Of a stretch of 35,668 nt of DNA, positions 15,928 through 23,246 are shown in pieces. The DNA comes from an uncultured Prevotellaceae bacterium (GTDB lineage: Bacteria > Bacteroidota > Bacteroidia > Bacteroidales > Bacteroidaceae): contig ONLY01000026.1 of the NCBI GenBank assembly GCA_900318775.1, positions 1 to 35,668 on the forward strand, given 5' to 3'. The notes under the pieces are model-generated. The model saw only the letters and a list, made by a program, of their open reading frames with translations. It did not search any database and was not told where the DNA came from. Position 1 is the stretch's first letter, and each line of letters starts with the position of its first letter. The translations under genes were made by a program, and so were the position numbers.

Positions 15928-16434
15928 TTATCGGTTCAGCCACTTCAGTACGGCCCATGTGCCCGCCACCTGCAACAGCAGGCCGGGCCAGCCGATTGTG
16001 AAGTCTGTAAGGGTGGCTGCAATGCCACCTGTGAGTGCCAGCTCAGCAAGCCCGCCTAAGAGCTCGGCTACAAGAACCACGCTGACCAGCAGCAGAATAT
16101 TCACTTTCTTGAAATATTGTGCGGTCAGTCCTGCAGCTAAAGCGAGGAAGGCCAGCTTGAGTGCCATCACGGGAATGACGCTCCACATGGGGGCGCTCCA
16201 AATGAGGTTGTTCACGATAGGCGATGCCAATGCGGCCAAGAGCCCTGTCTTCCATCCGAACTTGTATGAGCCGGCAAGAATTACGAATGAGAGTGGGGCA
16301 AAGATGATGCCACCTTGAGGAATGAGGTGAAACAACTGTGGCAGCAACGTGTTGGCCACAATGAACGTAAGTGACCACAGGTAGGTCTGAGCCTCGCTGT
16401 AGTTGAATGTGTACAATTTTGTGTTGGTCGTCAT
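15928..16434 (-). CDS. ECF transporter S component, substrate unknown
   Basis: A 168-residue hydrophobic protein with about five or six membrane segments, resembling the substrate-binding S components of energy-coupling-factor vitamin transporters (PGGIIFAPLSFVILAGSYKFGWKTGLLAALASPIVNNL). No EcfA ATPase or EcfT gene is near, so it would depend on a shared module elsewhere. ATG 16434 is chosen because a near-perfect promoter (TTTG 16520-16517, 19 bases, TACCTTTG 16497-16490) lies 56 bases upstream. The same frame is open for another 112 codons, but that stretch contains the promoter and a palindromic repeat and does not look coding. The leader is too short for a vitamin riboswitch. Confidence 0.7.
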   Translation of the reverse strand: MTTNTKLYTFNYSEAQTYLWSLTFIVANTLLPQLFHLIPQGGIIFAPLSFVILAGSYKFGWKTGLLAALASPIVNNLIWSAPMWSVIPVMALKLAFLALAAGLTAQYFKKVNILLLVSVVLVAELLGGLAELALTGGIAATLTDFTIGWPGLLLQVAGTWAVLKWLNR

Positions 16435-16489
16435 ACGAAAAGTGATTGTTCTTATAGGTTGCTTATTAGGTTCTTGTAAAATAGCTTCA

Positions 16490-16520
16490 CAAAGGTACAT
16501 CAATCTCCTGAAACAACAAA
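16490..16520 (-). promoter_or_regulatory. Promoter of the ECF S-component gene
   Basis: TTTG (16520-16517), a 19-base spacer and TACCTTTG (16497-16490) on the minus strand match the Bacteroidetes consensus in both boxes. The expected start is near 16484. Between this promoter and the palindrome at 16688 I see no gene. Confidence 0.75.
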
Positions 16521-16687
16521 ATATTTCTTTCCTTTTGACGATTGTCCGTCGCAATGTAAGCCTTTGAAAGCATTCCTTATGTTGCATAAGACTCCCTCTT
16601 GAGCAGGCGGGCAAGGTGAACTTGTGGCTTGCTCGGTCATTCGTTTGTATGTAGCCAACAAGCTTATGCACGCCACTAAAGGCTGCG

Positions 16688-16745
16688 AAAAAACGGTATG
16701 CCCCACATCGGTCAACCGATATGGGGCACTTCGTTCCTGAGGTTA
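16688..16745 (+). repeat. Palindromic repeat, copy 2
   Basis: TGCCCCACATCGGT (16699-16712) pairs with ACCGATATGGGGCA (16715-16728), 14 positions with one mismatch. The flanks align with copy 1: A-rich bases on the left, and on the right CACTTCGTTCCTGAGGTTAT against CACTTTGTTTCTGGGATTAA. This copy lacks the extra internal arm present at 6646-6665. Confidence 0.65.
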
Positions 16746-16760
16746 TTGGGGCTTCCATCT

Positions 16761-16901
16761 TCACCTCCACGGTCTTGCTGGAGGATGTGTTGATGTCATT
16801 GTCGTATGATTAGTAGTCGTTGGAAGAATTGTTCCCACTGATGTCAATCGTTGGGTTTGGGGCAGCAGCTGCATGGCAAAAGTTAATAATGTAGTCTTCA
16901 T
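16761..16901 (-). pseudogene. Probable remnant of a small secreted-protein gene
   Basis: ATG 16901 opens with MKTTLLTFAMQ, resembling a signal peptide, then continues as low-complexity residues to a stop at 16761. In the next frame the same DNA reads APNPTIDISGNNSSNDY, a stop, then SYDNDINTSSSKTVEVKMEAPIT, which looks more like protein. A frameshift at the GCAGCTGCTGCCCC stretch plus a nonsense codon would reconcile the two. The -7 box TATCTTTG (16934-16927) lies just upstream. The palindromic repeat touches its 3' end. No family is recognised, and it may simply be a chance ORF. Confidence 0.3.
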
Positions 16902-16948
16902 GTACTTGTTAGTTGAAAAAACGCGGCAAAGATAGCAAAGAAAAGAAA

Positions 16949-16970
16949 GACCCATCTACAAAGATGGGTC
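16949..16970 (-). terminator. Terminator after the GIN lipoprotein gene
   Basis: GACCCATCT and AGATGGGTC form nine pairs around a four-base loop. On the minus strand TTTCTTTTCTTTG follows. It lies 38 bases beyond the stop of the gene ending at 17008. Confidence 0.8.
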
Positions 16971-17007
16971 ATAAACTGTCAATGATGAAACAAGGTGTGA
17001 TAAGTCA

Positions 17008-17826
17008 TCATTGTATCACAAGGCCTTCATGGATTTCGAGCAGACGCGAGTCGATGTCGGCCATGCCGCCAGCCTGCTTCGTGAAGTGGGCGCATTCGCC
17101 CTTCAGTTCTATCTCGCCAGTGCCTCCGGCGGTTACGGTGAGATTTTGGCATTTCACCTCAAGATCGGCGTCGCCCGAGCTGCTGATTTCCACATGGATG
17201 TCGTTAGCCTTCAACTCGGCTTTCATGTCTCCTTCGCCTGCAATGGCAATGTGGGCTTTCTTGCACTTGATTTTCTTGGCGGAAATATCGCCATCGCCGG
17301 TGATGCTAATGTCAAGTTTCTTGCACTTCACACGCTCCACGTCCACGTCGCCAGTACCACCGATGTGGATGCTTAAGTCGCCAGGAAACTCCGATTTTTC
17401 CTTCAGGTCGATGTCTCCTGAGCCAGACACATTGATGCTTTCCAAGTTCGGAGCTGTGATGATCAGTTTGATGGTAGGCACTTGCTTGGGGGCACCTTGC
17501 GTGGGCTTGACTGTGAGTGTGCCGTCTTTCACGCTGATGTCATTGTAGGCAATAGCCTTTTCGTTGCCCTGCGCCTCCACTTTGAACACATCGCCTTGCG
17601 TGAACTTGATGTCAGCTGAACCTTGCAGGTCAATGTGCGTGAAGGCATCCAGCGTGAGCGCTTCCGTCACTACCTTGCCCCATTTCTCGCTGTCGCGGAA
17701 GTCGTCTTTGCCTATTTCCTTGCGTGCCATGCGGTGCAGTTCTTCGCTGGAGAAGTTGCAGGAAGTGATGAATATAGTTGTTAAAGTAAGGGCCGTAGCC
17801 CATAGGGTTTGTTTGATGTTTATCAT
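17008..17826 (-). CDS. GIN-domain (DUF2807) lipoprotein
   Basis: A 272-residue protein starting MINIKQTLWATALTLTTIFITSC, a signal sequence with a Cys lipobox near residue 23, so it is probably lipid-anchored. Residues 70-265 form a repetitive beta-helix-like domain with many short strands and Gly-Asp turns (SGSGDIDLKE, GGTGDVDVE, TGDGDISAKK, AGEGDMKAEL, SSSGDADLEV, GGTGEIELKG), the hallmark of the putative auto-transporter adhesin head GIN domain. Its function is not established. ATG 17826 is chosen because it begins the signal sequence and follows the promoter. It is divergent from the NIF3 gene. Confidence 0.85.
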   Translation of the reverse strand: MINIKQTLWATALTLTTIFITSCNFSSEELHRMARKEIGKDDFRDSEKWGKVVTEALTLDAFTHIDLQGSADIKFTQGDVFKVEAQGNEKAIAYNDISVKDGTLTVKPTQGAPKQVPTIKLIITAPNLESINVSGSGDIDLKEKSEFPGDLSIHIGGTGDVDVERVKCKKLDISITGDGDISAKKIKCKKAHIAIAGEGDMKAELKANDIHVEISSSGDADLEVKCQNLTVTAGGTGEIELKGECAHFTKQAGGMADIDSRLLEIHEGLVIQ

Positions 17827-17864
17827 GATGTGCTTTGCAAGCCAATTAGGCGCTTGCGGTTGTG

Positions 17865-17897
17865 TAAAGGTAGCCCGTTTTGGGCCTATGTTCCAAA
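17865..17897 (-). promoter_or_regulatory. Promoter of the GIN lipoprotein gene
   Basis: Minus-strand TTTG (17897-17894), 21 bases and TACCTTTA (17872-17865), one base from consensus, lie 38 bases before ATG 17826. Confidence 0.55.
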
Positions 17898-17959
17898 TAA
17901 AAGGAAACGGAAAACGAGGATTTAACATACTTTTAACATTCAAAACCACAAAAAAGTCG

Positions 17960-17967
17960 TACCTTCG
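17960..17967 (+). promoter_or_regulatory. -7 box for the NIF3-family gene
   Basis: TACCTTCG differs from TAnnTTTG at one position and lies 35 bases before ATG 18003. No TTTG is seen at the expected distance, so support is partial. Confidence 0.35.
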
Positions 17968-18002
17968 CACCCGAAACGTGGTAATGGTCCGTTTCGAACG
18001 AC

Positions 18003-18806
18003 ATGAAAGTAAAGGATATTTTAGGTGCCCTTGAAGAGTTCGCTCCTCTGGCCCTGCAAGACGGCTACGATAATGCGGGATTGCAGATTGGATTAGCAGA
18101 GGATGCAGAAGCTACAGGGGCATTGTTGTGTTTAGACGTCACCGAAGACGTGGTGGATGAGGCTGTGCAGCGCGGCTGCAACCTCATTGTGAGCCATCAT
18201 CCGCTCCTGTTCCGTCCTGTCAAGTCCATTACAGGAGACGACTATATCGGACGTGTCATTATGAAGGCCATTCAACAGAAGGTGGCCATCTATGCAGCCC
18301 ACACCAATCTTGACTCAGCCTATGAGGGTGTCAACTTCAAGATGGCGGAGAAACTGGGCCTGCAGCACATCGAATGGCTGTCGACCAAGACGTCTTACGA
18401 CTATGAAGGCATGACGCGCACAGCTGGTGAAGGCATCATAGGCACGTTGCCCACTCCTATGATACAGAAAGACTTCATGGGGCATGTCAAGGAAGTGTTC
18501 CGCTTGAAGTCGCTTCGGGTCAACAACGCCGCTAAAGGAACCATCAGTCGCGTAGCGCTTTGTGGCGGTTCTGGTGCCTTCCTTATTCAGAAGGCGGTAG
18601 AGCAGGGAGCAGATGCTTTCATCACGGGCGAGATTGGTTACCACCGTTTCTTCGGCTACGACGACCAGTTGCTGCTCATGGAAATAGGGCATTACGAGAG
18701 TGAGCAGTACACGATAGAACTGCTTCATCAGGTCATCAGCCGTAAGGCACCCGGGCTTCAGGTGTGCCGCACAAAATTGCAAACAAATCCGATTAACTAT
18801 TTATAA
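18003..18806 (+). CDS. NIF3-like dinuclear metal centre protein
   Basis: A 267-residue cytoplasmic protein of the NIF3/YbgI (DUF34) family, whose members form toroidal hexamers with a two-metal site. Family marks are the N-terminal MKVKDILGALEEFAPLALQDGYDNAGLQIG, the metal ligands in IVSHHPLLF near residue 63, AAHTNLD near residue 99, and the C-terminal GEIGYHRFFGYDDQLLLMEIGHYESEQYTI, which carries His and Glu ligands. The role is still unsettled; GTP cyclohydrolase and metal-chaperone roles have been proposed. It ends two bases before the next gene, an arrangement I recall as common in Bacteroidetes and beyond. Confidence 0.9.
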   Translation: MKVKDILGALEEFAPLALQDGYDNAGLQIGLAEDAEATGALLCLDVTEDVVDEAVQRGCNLIVSHHPLLFRPVKSITGDDYIGRVIMKAIQQKVAIYAAHTNLDSAYEGVNFKMAEKLGLQHIEWLSTKTSYDYEGMTRTAGEGIIGTLPTPMIQKDFMGHVKEVFRLKSLRVNNAAKGTISRVALCGGSGAFLIQKAVEQGADAFITGEIGYHRFFGYDDQLLLMEIGHYESEQYTIELLHQVISRKAPGLQVCRTKLQTNPINYL

Positions 18807-18808
18807 AA

Positions 18809-19630
18809 ATGGCAAAGAAGAAAGAAAACCCAGCAGAGATGCCCGTTGAGGAGCGTCTCCAAAACCTCTATCAGTTGCAGACCATTCTGTCTGAGATAGA
18901 CCGCATCCGCACTTTGCGCGGTGAGCTTCCTCTTGAAGTGGAAGACCTTGAGGACACCATCGAAGGTTTGAAGACTCGTATCAGCAAGACTGAGACTGAG
19001 ATTTCTGACCTGCGCAGCAAGATTGCCGATTACCGCGGCAAGATTGAGCTGGCTGAGTCACAGCTTGCTACCTACAAGGAGCAGATGGACAACGTGCGCA
19101 ACAACCGTGAGTACGACCTTCTGAACAAGGAGATTGAGTTCCAGACGCTGGACATCGAACTCTCCAACAAGCGTATCCGTGAGGCACAGGCTCAGGAGAA
19201 GAGCCGCGAGGAGTATCTTGCTAAGAACAAGGAAGAGCTCGAAGGCCGCATGCAGGACCTTGAGGTGAAGAAGAACGAGCTTGACGAGATTATCGCTGAG
19301 ACTAAGGCTGACGAGGAGAAGCTCCGCGAGAAGGCCAAGAACCTTGAGACGCAGATTGAGCCACGCCTGTTGCAGAGCTTCAAGCGCATCCGCAAGAACT
19401 GCCGCAACGGTCTCGGTATCGTGTACGTGCAGCGTGATGCTTGCGGTGGTTGCTTCGCCAAGATTCCACCACAGCGCCAGCTCGACGTTCGTATGCGTAA
19501 GAAGGTGATTGTCTGCGAATACTGTGGCCGTATCCTTATCGACCCAGAACTTGCAGGTGTGAAGCAGGATACTCCTGCTGCTGAAGAGAAGCCAAAGCGC
19601 CGCTCACGCCGCAAGAATGCCGAGGAATAA
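18809..19630 (+). CDS. Coiled-coil protein with C4 zinc ribbon
   Basis: A 273-residue protein. Residues 15-195 are a long charged coiled coil (heptads of Leu/Ile with Glu/Lys/Arg). A C4 zinc ribbon follows, CGGC near residue 212 and CEYC near residue 233. The tail is basic and Ala/Glu/Lys-rich. This is the zf-RING_7/CT398-like family commonly found beside NIF3-family genes, possibly an RNA or protein tether; its function is unproven. The two-base gap to the preceding gene marks an operon, which ends at a strong terminator. Codons are markedly optimal (CGT, AAG, CTT), suggesting high expression. Confidence 0.85.
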   Translation: MAKKKENPAEMPVEERLQNLYQLQTILSEIDRIRTLRGELPLEVEDLEDTIEGLKTRISKTETEISDLRSKIADYRGKIELAESQLATYKEQMDNVRNNREYDLLNKEIEFQTLDIELSNKRIREAQAQEKSREEYLAKNKEELEGRMQDLEVKKNELDEIIAETKADEEKLREKAKNLETQIEPRLLQSFKRIRKNCRNGLGIVYVQRDACGGCFAKIPPQRQLDVRMRKKVIVCEYCGRILIDPELAGVKQDTPAAEEKPKRRSRRKNAEE

Positions 19631-19665
19631 GTCTTTTCTTGTTAGACAAAGCATTCATACAGCAA

Positions 19666-19702
19666 GGCTGGAAACGCATTGAGCGTTTCCAGCCTTTTTT
19701 TT
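19666..19702 (+). terminator. Intrinsic terminator of the NIF3-zinc ribbon operon
   Basis: GGCTGGAAACGC (19666-19677) pairs perfectly with GCGTTTCCAGCC (19683-19694) around ATTGA, followed by eight T. Confidence 0.95.
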
Positions 19703-19750
19703 GATGTTGTTTTTTCAGCGTGTGGGAATGTCTCTTGCGAGGTTGCCCAT

Positions 19751-21562
19751 TCATTTTTTCTTGGGTGTTTCCTTTTGGGGCAGGTCGCCAATCTTCTCCA
19801 GCTTGAAGTCGGTGGCAGAGAACCAGCCTGGTGCAGGAATCGTTTCTTCGTCCTTCACTTGAATGCCATAGGTGAGAGTTGTGGGAGCCGACACCACAAT
19901 GCTGTCAATGTACACGTAGCTCCAGCCGTAGCCCCTTCCTTTGTTTGCTTTCAAAATCTTCTCCTTATCGCTTGCAGACAGGCGATTGACGAGTTCGTGC
20001 AGCACGGGGTCATTCAGGTAGTTCGGGTCGCTGCTTTTATAAATGCCAGCTTCCATCCCCAGAATCTCCCAGATGTTGCCTGTCATGTCTCCTTGGTGCG
20101 GAATCCTGGCCAGACAGGAAAGGAGATTGTCCTTGTACATGCCGCCCATGATAGAGTCTTGTCCCGACACAAAGATGTATTTCTCGCAGAGGTTGGCGTT
20201 CTCTCCCGCGGCTTCTGCTCTCACAGCGGCGCTGAGGCGGTAGATGCCCGGTTTCACGTTCTCGTGCTTGGTTGCCTCGTAGATGACGGGTACATCCCAG
20301 TTGCAGGCATCGAGATAGCGCACGTCAGGGTCGCCTGTCATGTACTCGCCCTTGGAGGTGTAGCGGTCGGTGTTCTTGGCTTCCGCCAGTTCCCAGCCGT
20401 TCTTCTGGAAGAAAGCCCAGTCTTCGTCGGGGAAGATAAAGCCATTGTGGGTATGTGTATTTACCCACTCTTGATATTCCTCTTCACGCATCTGCGTGTT
20501 TGTCTGGCTGTAAACTTGTACCGCATTTGCCCATGAGCCGATAAATCCAACCAGCGAGAGTAACCACAAGACGAGCCATGTGACGCGCTGCTTCGTGGTC
20601 AACGAGGCCGTTTTTCCAAATGCGCTGACAACAGCGTGGATGCAGCAATACAGCATAATGCCGATGGAGGTCAGTAGCATGATGCCGCAGAAGATGACAG
20701 GGATGGAAATCTTGGCTGTAACCTCCTTTTCAGAGATATTCCACCAGTTGTCTGCCATAAAGTCGGGGGCTGCCAGGAATGCTACGAAGAAGCCCAATGC
20801 GACGAGGAATCCGATGGCCAGTGCTGTACTCAAACCGATACAAAGCACGCCGAGGAAGATGCTCCAGAACGAAGGCTCCTTCTTCTCTTCCTTCATGAGG
20901 TTGATGTTTTGCACCTCGGTAGAGAGGTTTTGTGGGTTCACCTCCTTGCCCTTCATCATCAGTCGGTCTTCTGGCGTTCTTGTCTCGGGGGTGAACATGG
21001 CTGCCAGCAGATAAGCAATGATAGGCATGAATAGGGCAGGGACAAAGAGTATCAGGAAAAAATGGAAGGTGAATGAGCAGATGTTGATGCCTCCCCACAG
21101 CAGGCTAATCAGCACAAAACCCGAGCGCCAACCAGTGGTGCTGCCGCCGAAGTATTGCGCACATCCGGCCAGTACGCCTGCCAGCACTTTGTTCTGCGAG
21201 TCACGGTAGAACTTCTTGCTGTTCTGTGGCTTCTTGGTGCTCTCCGTCTTGGTGTTAGCGTTGGTGGAGTCCTCTGCTTGAGCCGTATCGCCGGTGTTCT
21301 CTCCGGTGATTTCTTCCAGCTGTCCAATCTGCTGGATGATGGTCTGAACGTGTTCGATAGTGATGGCTTCGATGCCTTGAGCCTTGAGGTCGTCAAAGAG
21401 TTCAGCGATGCGCTCCTCGATGTCCTCGGCTATTTCCTTGCCGCCCTCCTGCTTCAGGAAGTAGTTGCGCAAAGTCTCCGTGTAGTGGTTCAGGAGTTCG
21501 TAAGCATCCTCGTCTATCTGGTAGAGTCTGCTGCATAGGTTGATGGTGATATTCTTTTTCAT
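19751..21562 (-). CDS. PspC-domain multi-span membrane protein
   Basis: A 603-residue protein. Residues 1-90 are soluble (MKKNITINLCSRLYQIDEDAYELLNHYTETLRNYF, then a Glu-rich helical part) and match the N-terminal domain often attached to PspC proteins in Bacteroidetes. A PspC domain at about 117-190 (KFYRDSQNKVLAGVLAGCAQYFG) brings membrane segments. Further membrane pairs lie near 235-265, 285-315 and 325-350. A large region of about 245 residues, probably extracytoplasmic, follows from 355 with no family I recognise. The gene is 38 bases after a PadR repressor gene, so expression is likely under PadR control, as in other PadR-PspC pairs linked to envelope stress. Confidence 0.82.
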   Translation of the reverse strand: MKKNITINLCSRLYQIDEDAYELLNHYTETLRNYFLKQEGGKEIAEDIEERIAELFDDLKAQGIEAITIEHVQTIIQQIGQLEEITGENTGDTAQAEDSTNANTKTESTKKPQNSKKFYRDSQNKVLAGVLAGCAQYFGGSTTGWRSGFVLISLLWGGINICSFTFHFFLILFVPALFMPIIAYLLAAMFTPETRTPEDRLMMKGKEVNPQNLSTEVQNINLMKEEKKEPSFWSIFLGVLCIGLSTALAIGFLVALGFFVAFLAAPDFMADNWWNISEKEVTAKISIPVIFCGIMLLTSIGIMLYCCIHAVVSAFGKTASLTTKQRVTWLVLWLLSLVGFIGSWANAVQVYSQTNTQMREEEYQEWVNTHTHNGFIFPDEDWAFFQKNGWELAEAKNTDRYTSKGEYMTGDPDVRYLDACNWDVPVIYEATKHENVKPGIYRLSAAVRAEAAGENANLCEKYIFVSGQDSIMGGMYKDNLLSCLARIPHQGDMTGNIWEILGMEAGIYKSSDPNYLNDPVLHELVNRLSASDKEKILKANKGRGYGWSYVYIDSIVVSAPTTLTYGIQVKDEETIPAPGWFSATDFKLEKIGDLPQKETPKKK

Positions 21563-21600
21563 TGTAGGTTATTTTGTATCGTTTATAATAAAAGAATGGG

Positions 21601-21945
21601 TTAGTTCTCGATGAGTAGTCTCCTGTTCTTCAGGTTGTGCACCGTGCTTTCCAGTTCGCTCCAGGCGGCGTCCAGTTGCTTCAGGGTTTCTCGTCCCTCA
21701 TCGGTCAGCACATAATACTTGCGAGGAGGGCCTTGTGTGCTCTCTTGCCATTCGTAGCCCAACAGCCCGTCGTTCTTCAGGCGTGTGAGCAGAGGGTAAA
21801 GCGTGCCTTCCACCACCAGCAGATTGGCCTCTTTCAGCCGGCTGATGATGTCCGACGTGTAGTACGCTTTCTCGCTGAGCAGCAGCATAATGCAGTACTC
21901 CAGCATCCCCTTTCGCATTTGCGATTTTGCGTTGTCTACATTCAT
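21601..21945 (-). CDS. PadR-family transcriptional regulator
   Basis: A 114-residue winged-helix regulator with the PadR N-terminal pattern (KGMLEYCIMLLLSEKAYYTSDIISRLKEANLLVVEGTLYPLLTRLKNDGLL) and the wing (QGPPRKYYVLTDEGRETL). A short C-terminal helix serves dimerisation. ATG 21945 gives MNVDNAKSQMRKG, the usual N-terminus. It is followed by the PspC gene and probably represses the pair. The promoter upstream (TTGC 22019-22016, 19 bases, TACATTTG 21996-21989) contains a repeated TAGTACT (21963-21969 and 22024-22030) that might be part of an operator; this is inference. Confidence 0.9.
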   Translation of the reverse strand: MNVDNAKSQMRKGMLEYCIMLLLSEKAYYTSDIISRLKEANLLVVEGTLYPLLTRLKNDGLLGYEWQESTQGPPRKYYVLTDEGRETLKQLDAAWSELESTVHNLKNRRLLIEN

Positions 21946-21988
21946 ACATTCATGCGTTTAGTTAGTACTTGAGTTTGTTATTGTGCTG

Positions 21989-22019
21989 CAAATGTATGTA
22001 AAACCTAAATACCTTGCAA
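21989..22019 (-). promoter_or_regulatory. Promoter of the PadR-PspC operon
   Basis: Minus-strand TTGC (22019-22016), 19 bases and TACATTTG (21996-21989) precede the PadR ATG by 43 bases. The -7 box matches the consensus; the -33 box is weaker. Confidence 0.5.
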
Positions 22020-22122
22020 TACATAGTACTATAATTTAACACTCTTTAAGAATAAACGGTGTTAATTCCTTGCCGTGCGGAAAAACTTGGTTCGAATTGT
22101 TGCCCCATTCAAATATTATCTC

Positions 22123-22130
22123 TACATTTG
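22123..22130 (+). promoter_or_regulatory. -7 box of the restriction-modification leader
   Basis: TACATTTG matches TAnnTTTG. A weak GTTG lies 20 bases upstream (22099-22102). Transcription would start near 22136, giving a leader of about 355 bases before the first methyltransferase gene. Confidence 0.45.
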
Positions 22131-22263
22131 CGAAAGGAAACGCGGCGCTCCGTAGCCTGCAGGGCGGGAGAGGGCTGCATTGTGAAACATAAAAGTGTTA
22201 CAAGACATAGGAAAAAGAGACTGATTTAACATATTATATTTAACTGAAGCATTAGCTATCTCG

Positions 22264-22454
22264 AAGTACCCCTAAAATTTGGCGATTTGAAAAGGTATCA
22301 AACGGATTTAGTTCATGTTCACGTTCGAGCGTGGATGGAACTTATCGTTTGATACAGGTTACGCCAAATACCTAGGGTACTTGATAAGGAAAGTCCGCGC
22401 TCTTTGTGTGCCTTCAAGTACCCGAGGTATTTTTCTTTGGATGTAACCTGTATT
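22264..22454 (+). other. Structured leader with two mutually exclusive long hairpins
   Basis: Fold A joins 22264-22271 (AAGTACCC) with 22375-22382, 22277-22284 with 22362-22369, 22295-22304 (GTATCAAACG) with 22346-22355, 22310-22314 with 22338-22342, and 22320-22323 with 22330-22333. Fold B uses the same middle arm: 22366-22384 pairs with 22414-22432 (19 positions, one mismatch), enclosed by 22352-22362 with 22443-22453 (ACAGGTTAC/GTAACCTGT). The middle arm cannot be in both folds. The pattern is that of a switch or attenuator in the message of the following operon, though a separate RNA or a DNA element is possible. It resembles no riboswitch I know. Confidence 0.6.
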
Positions 22455-22471
22455 TCTTCCGATTTAGACTG

Positions 22472-22495
22472 ATGTGCAACCCATAGAGTGCACAT
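22472..22495 (+). repeat. Inverted repeat at the methyltransferase start
   Basis: ATGTGCA (22472-22478) and TGCACAT (22489-22495) are perfect reverse complements with ten bases between. The right arm overlaps the GTG (22488) and ATG (22494) start candidates. It could be an operator or a start-site hairpin. Confidence 0.4.
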
Positions 22496-23246
22496 GGACC
22501 GATGGAACAGCGAGGGTCATCGCGCTTGCGCCGATGATCGTGTCGCGAATGAGGCGGGCGCACCCAACGTGATGGATGCCGCCTTGCAGCCGCCTTCTCC
22601 CTCGCGGGGAAAACGGCAAATCAAGTCGAAGGAGCGTGTGTCGAAGCATGGAGAAGTGTTCACCGCCGAACGTGAGGTGAACGCGATGCTCGACCTTGTG
22701 AAGCAGGAAACGGAACGCATAGAGAGCCGTTTTCTGGAACCTGCGTGTGGTGATGGCAATTTCCTCATTGAGATATTGCGCCGCAAGTTGGCGGTGTGTG
22801 AGGAACGGGTCAAGGCACGGCAGTTCACCCAGTTGCAGTATGAGAAGCATGCCGTGTGGGCGGTGAGCAGCATCTACGGCATTGAACTTCTGCCCGACAA
22901 TGCGGCAGCGTGTCGGCAGCGGCTCTATGACTACTTTTGTGAGCAGTACGAGCGGCTGTTTGATGTGGCTTGCAAACCTGCTTGCCGTGAGGCGGTGGAG
23001 TTTCTGTTGGAGCGCAACATCATCATGGGCGATGCATTGACCTATCGCCGTGTGGATCATCCCGACGAATGGATTGTGGTGAGCGAGTGGTCGTTCATAG
23101 GCGATGGCAAGGTGGTGCGCCGCGACTACAGTTTTTCCTATCTGGTGGCAACGGGGCAGGGTGGCGACCTCTTCAGCGACACGCCTTGCGAGACTTTCCC
23201 TCCTGTGTATTTCTTGAACCTGAATCATCAAGCCTATGAAAACTAA
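22494..23246 (+). CDS. DNA adenine methyltransferase subunit carrying motif I
   Basis: A 250-residue protein. SKHGEVFTAEREVNAMLDLV and FLEPACGDGNFLIEIL (residues about 82-95) are the N-terminal and S-adenosylmethionine-binding (motif I) segments of N6-adenine methyltransferases, and a GDAL segment follows near residue 178. I find no [DNS]PPY/F catalytic motif; where it should lie the sequence reads WIVVSEWSFIGDGKVVRRDY. It probably works with the next protein, which has NPPY. I recall short proteins of this type beside Eco57I-like methylases elsewhere. The first 45 residues are poorly matched, so GTG 22488, ATG 22494 or ATG 22572 could be the start. Its end overlaps the next gene by 11 bases. 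Confidence 0.75.
   Translation: MDRWNSEGHRACADDRVANEAGAPNVMDAALQPPSPSRGKRQIKSKERVSKHGEVFTAEREVNAMLDLVKQETERIESRFLEPACGDGNFLIEILRRKLAVCEERVKARQFTQLQYEKHAVWAVSSIYGIELLPDNAAACRQRLYDYFCEQYERLFDVACKPACREAVEFLLERNIIMGDALTYRRVDHPDEWIVVSEWSFIGDGKVVRRDYSFSYLVATGQGGDLFSDTPCETFPPVYFLNLNHQAYEN

Noticed and set aside
16437..16770. An N-terminal extension fusing the ECF S component to upstream sequence.
   Set aside because: The open frame crosses a consensus promoter and a palindromic repeat; its translation is not protein-like.
19679..20536. A 285-codon plus-strand open frame opposite the PspC gene.
   Set aside because: The minus strand encodes a coherent PspC-type protein, and the plus frame starts inside the terminator of the previous operon.
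22383..22412. GGAAAGTCCGCGCTC resembles the GAGGAAAGTCCGGGC signature of RNase P RNA.
   Set aside because: The match is short and imperfect, and the rest of the roughly 350-base RNase P structure is absent; the segment is the loop of a hairpin.
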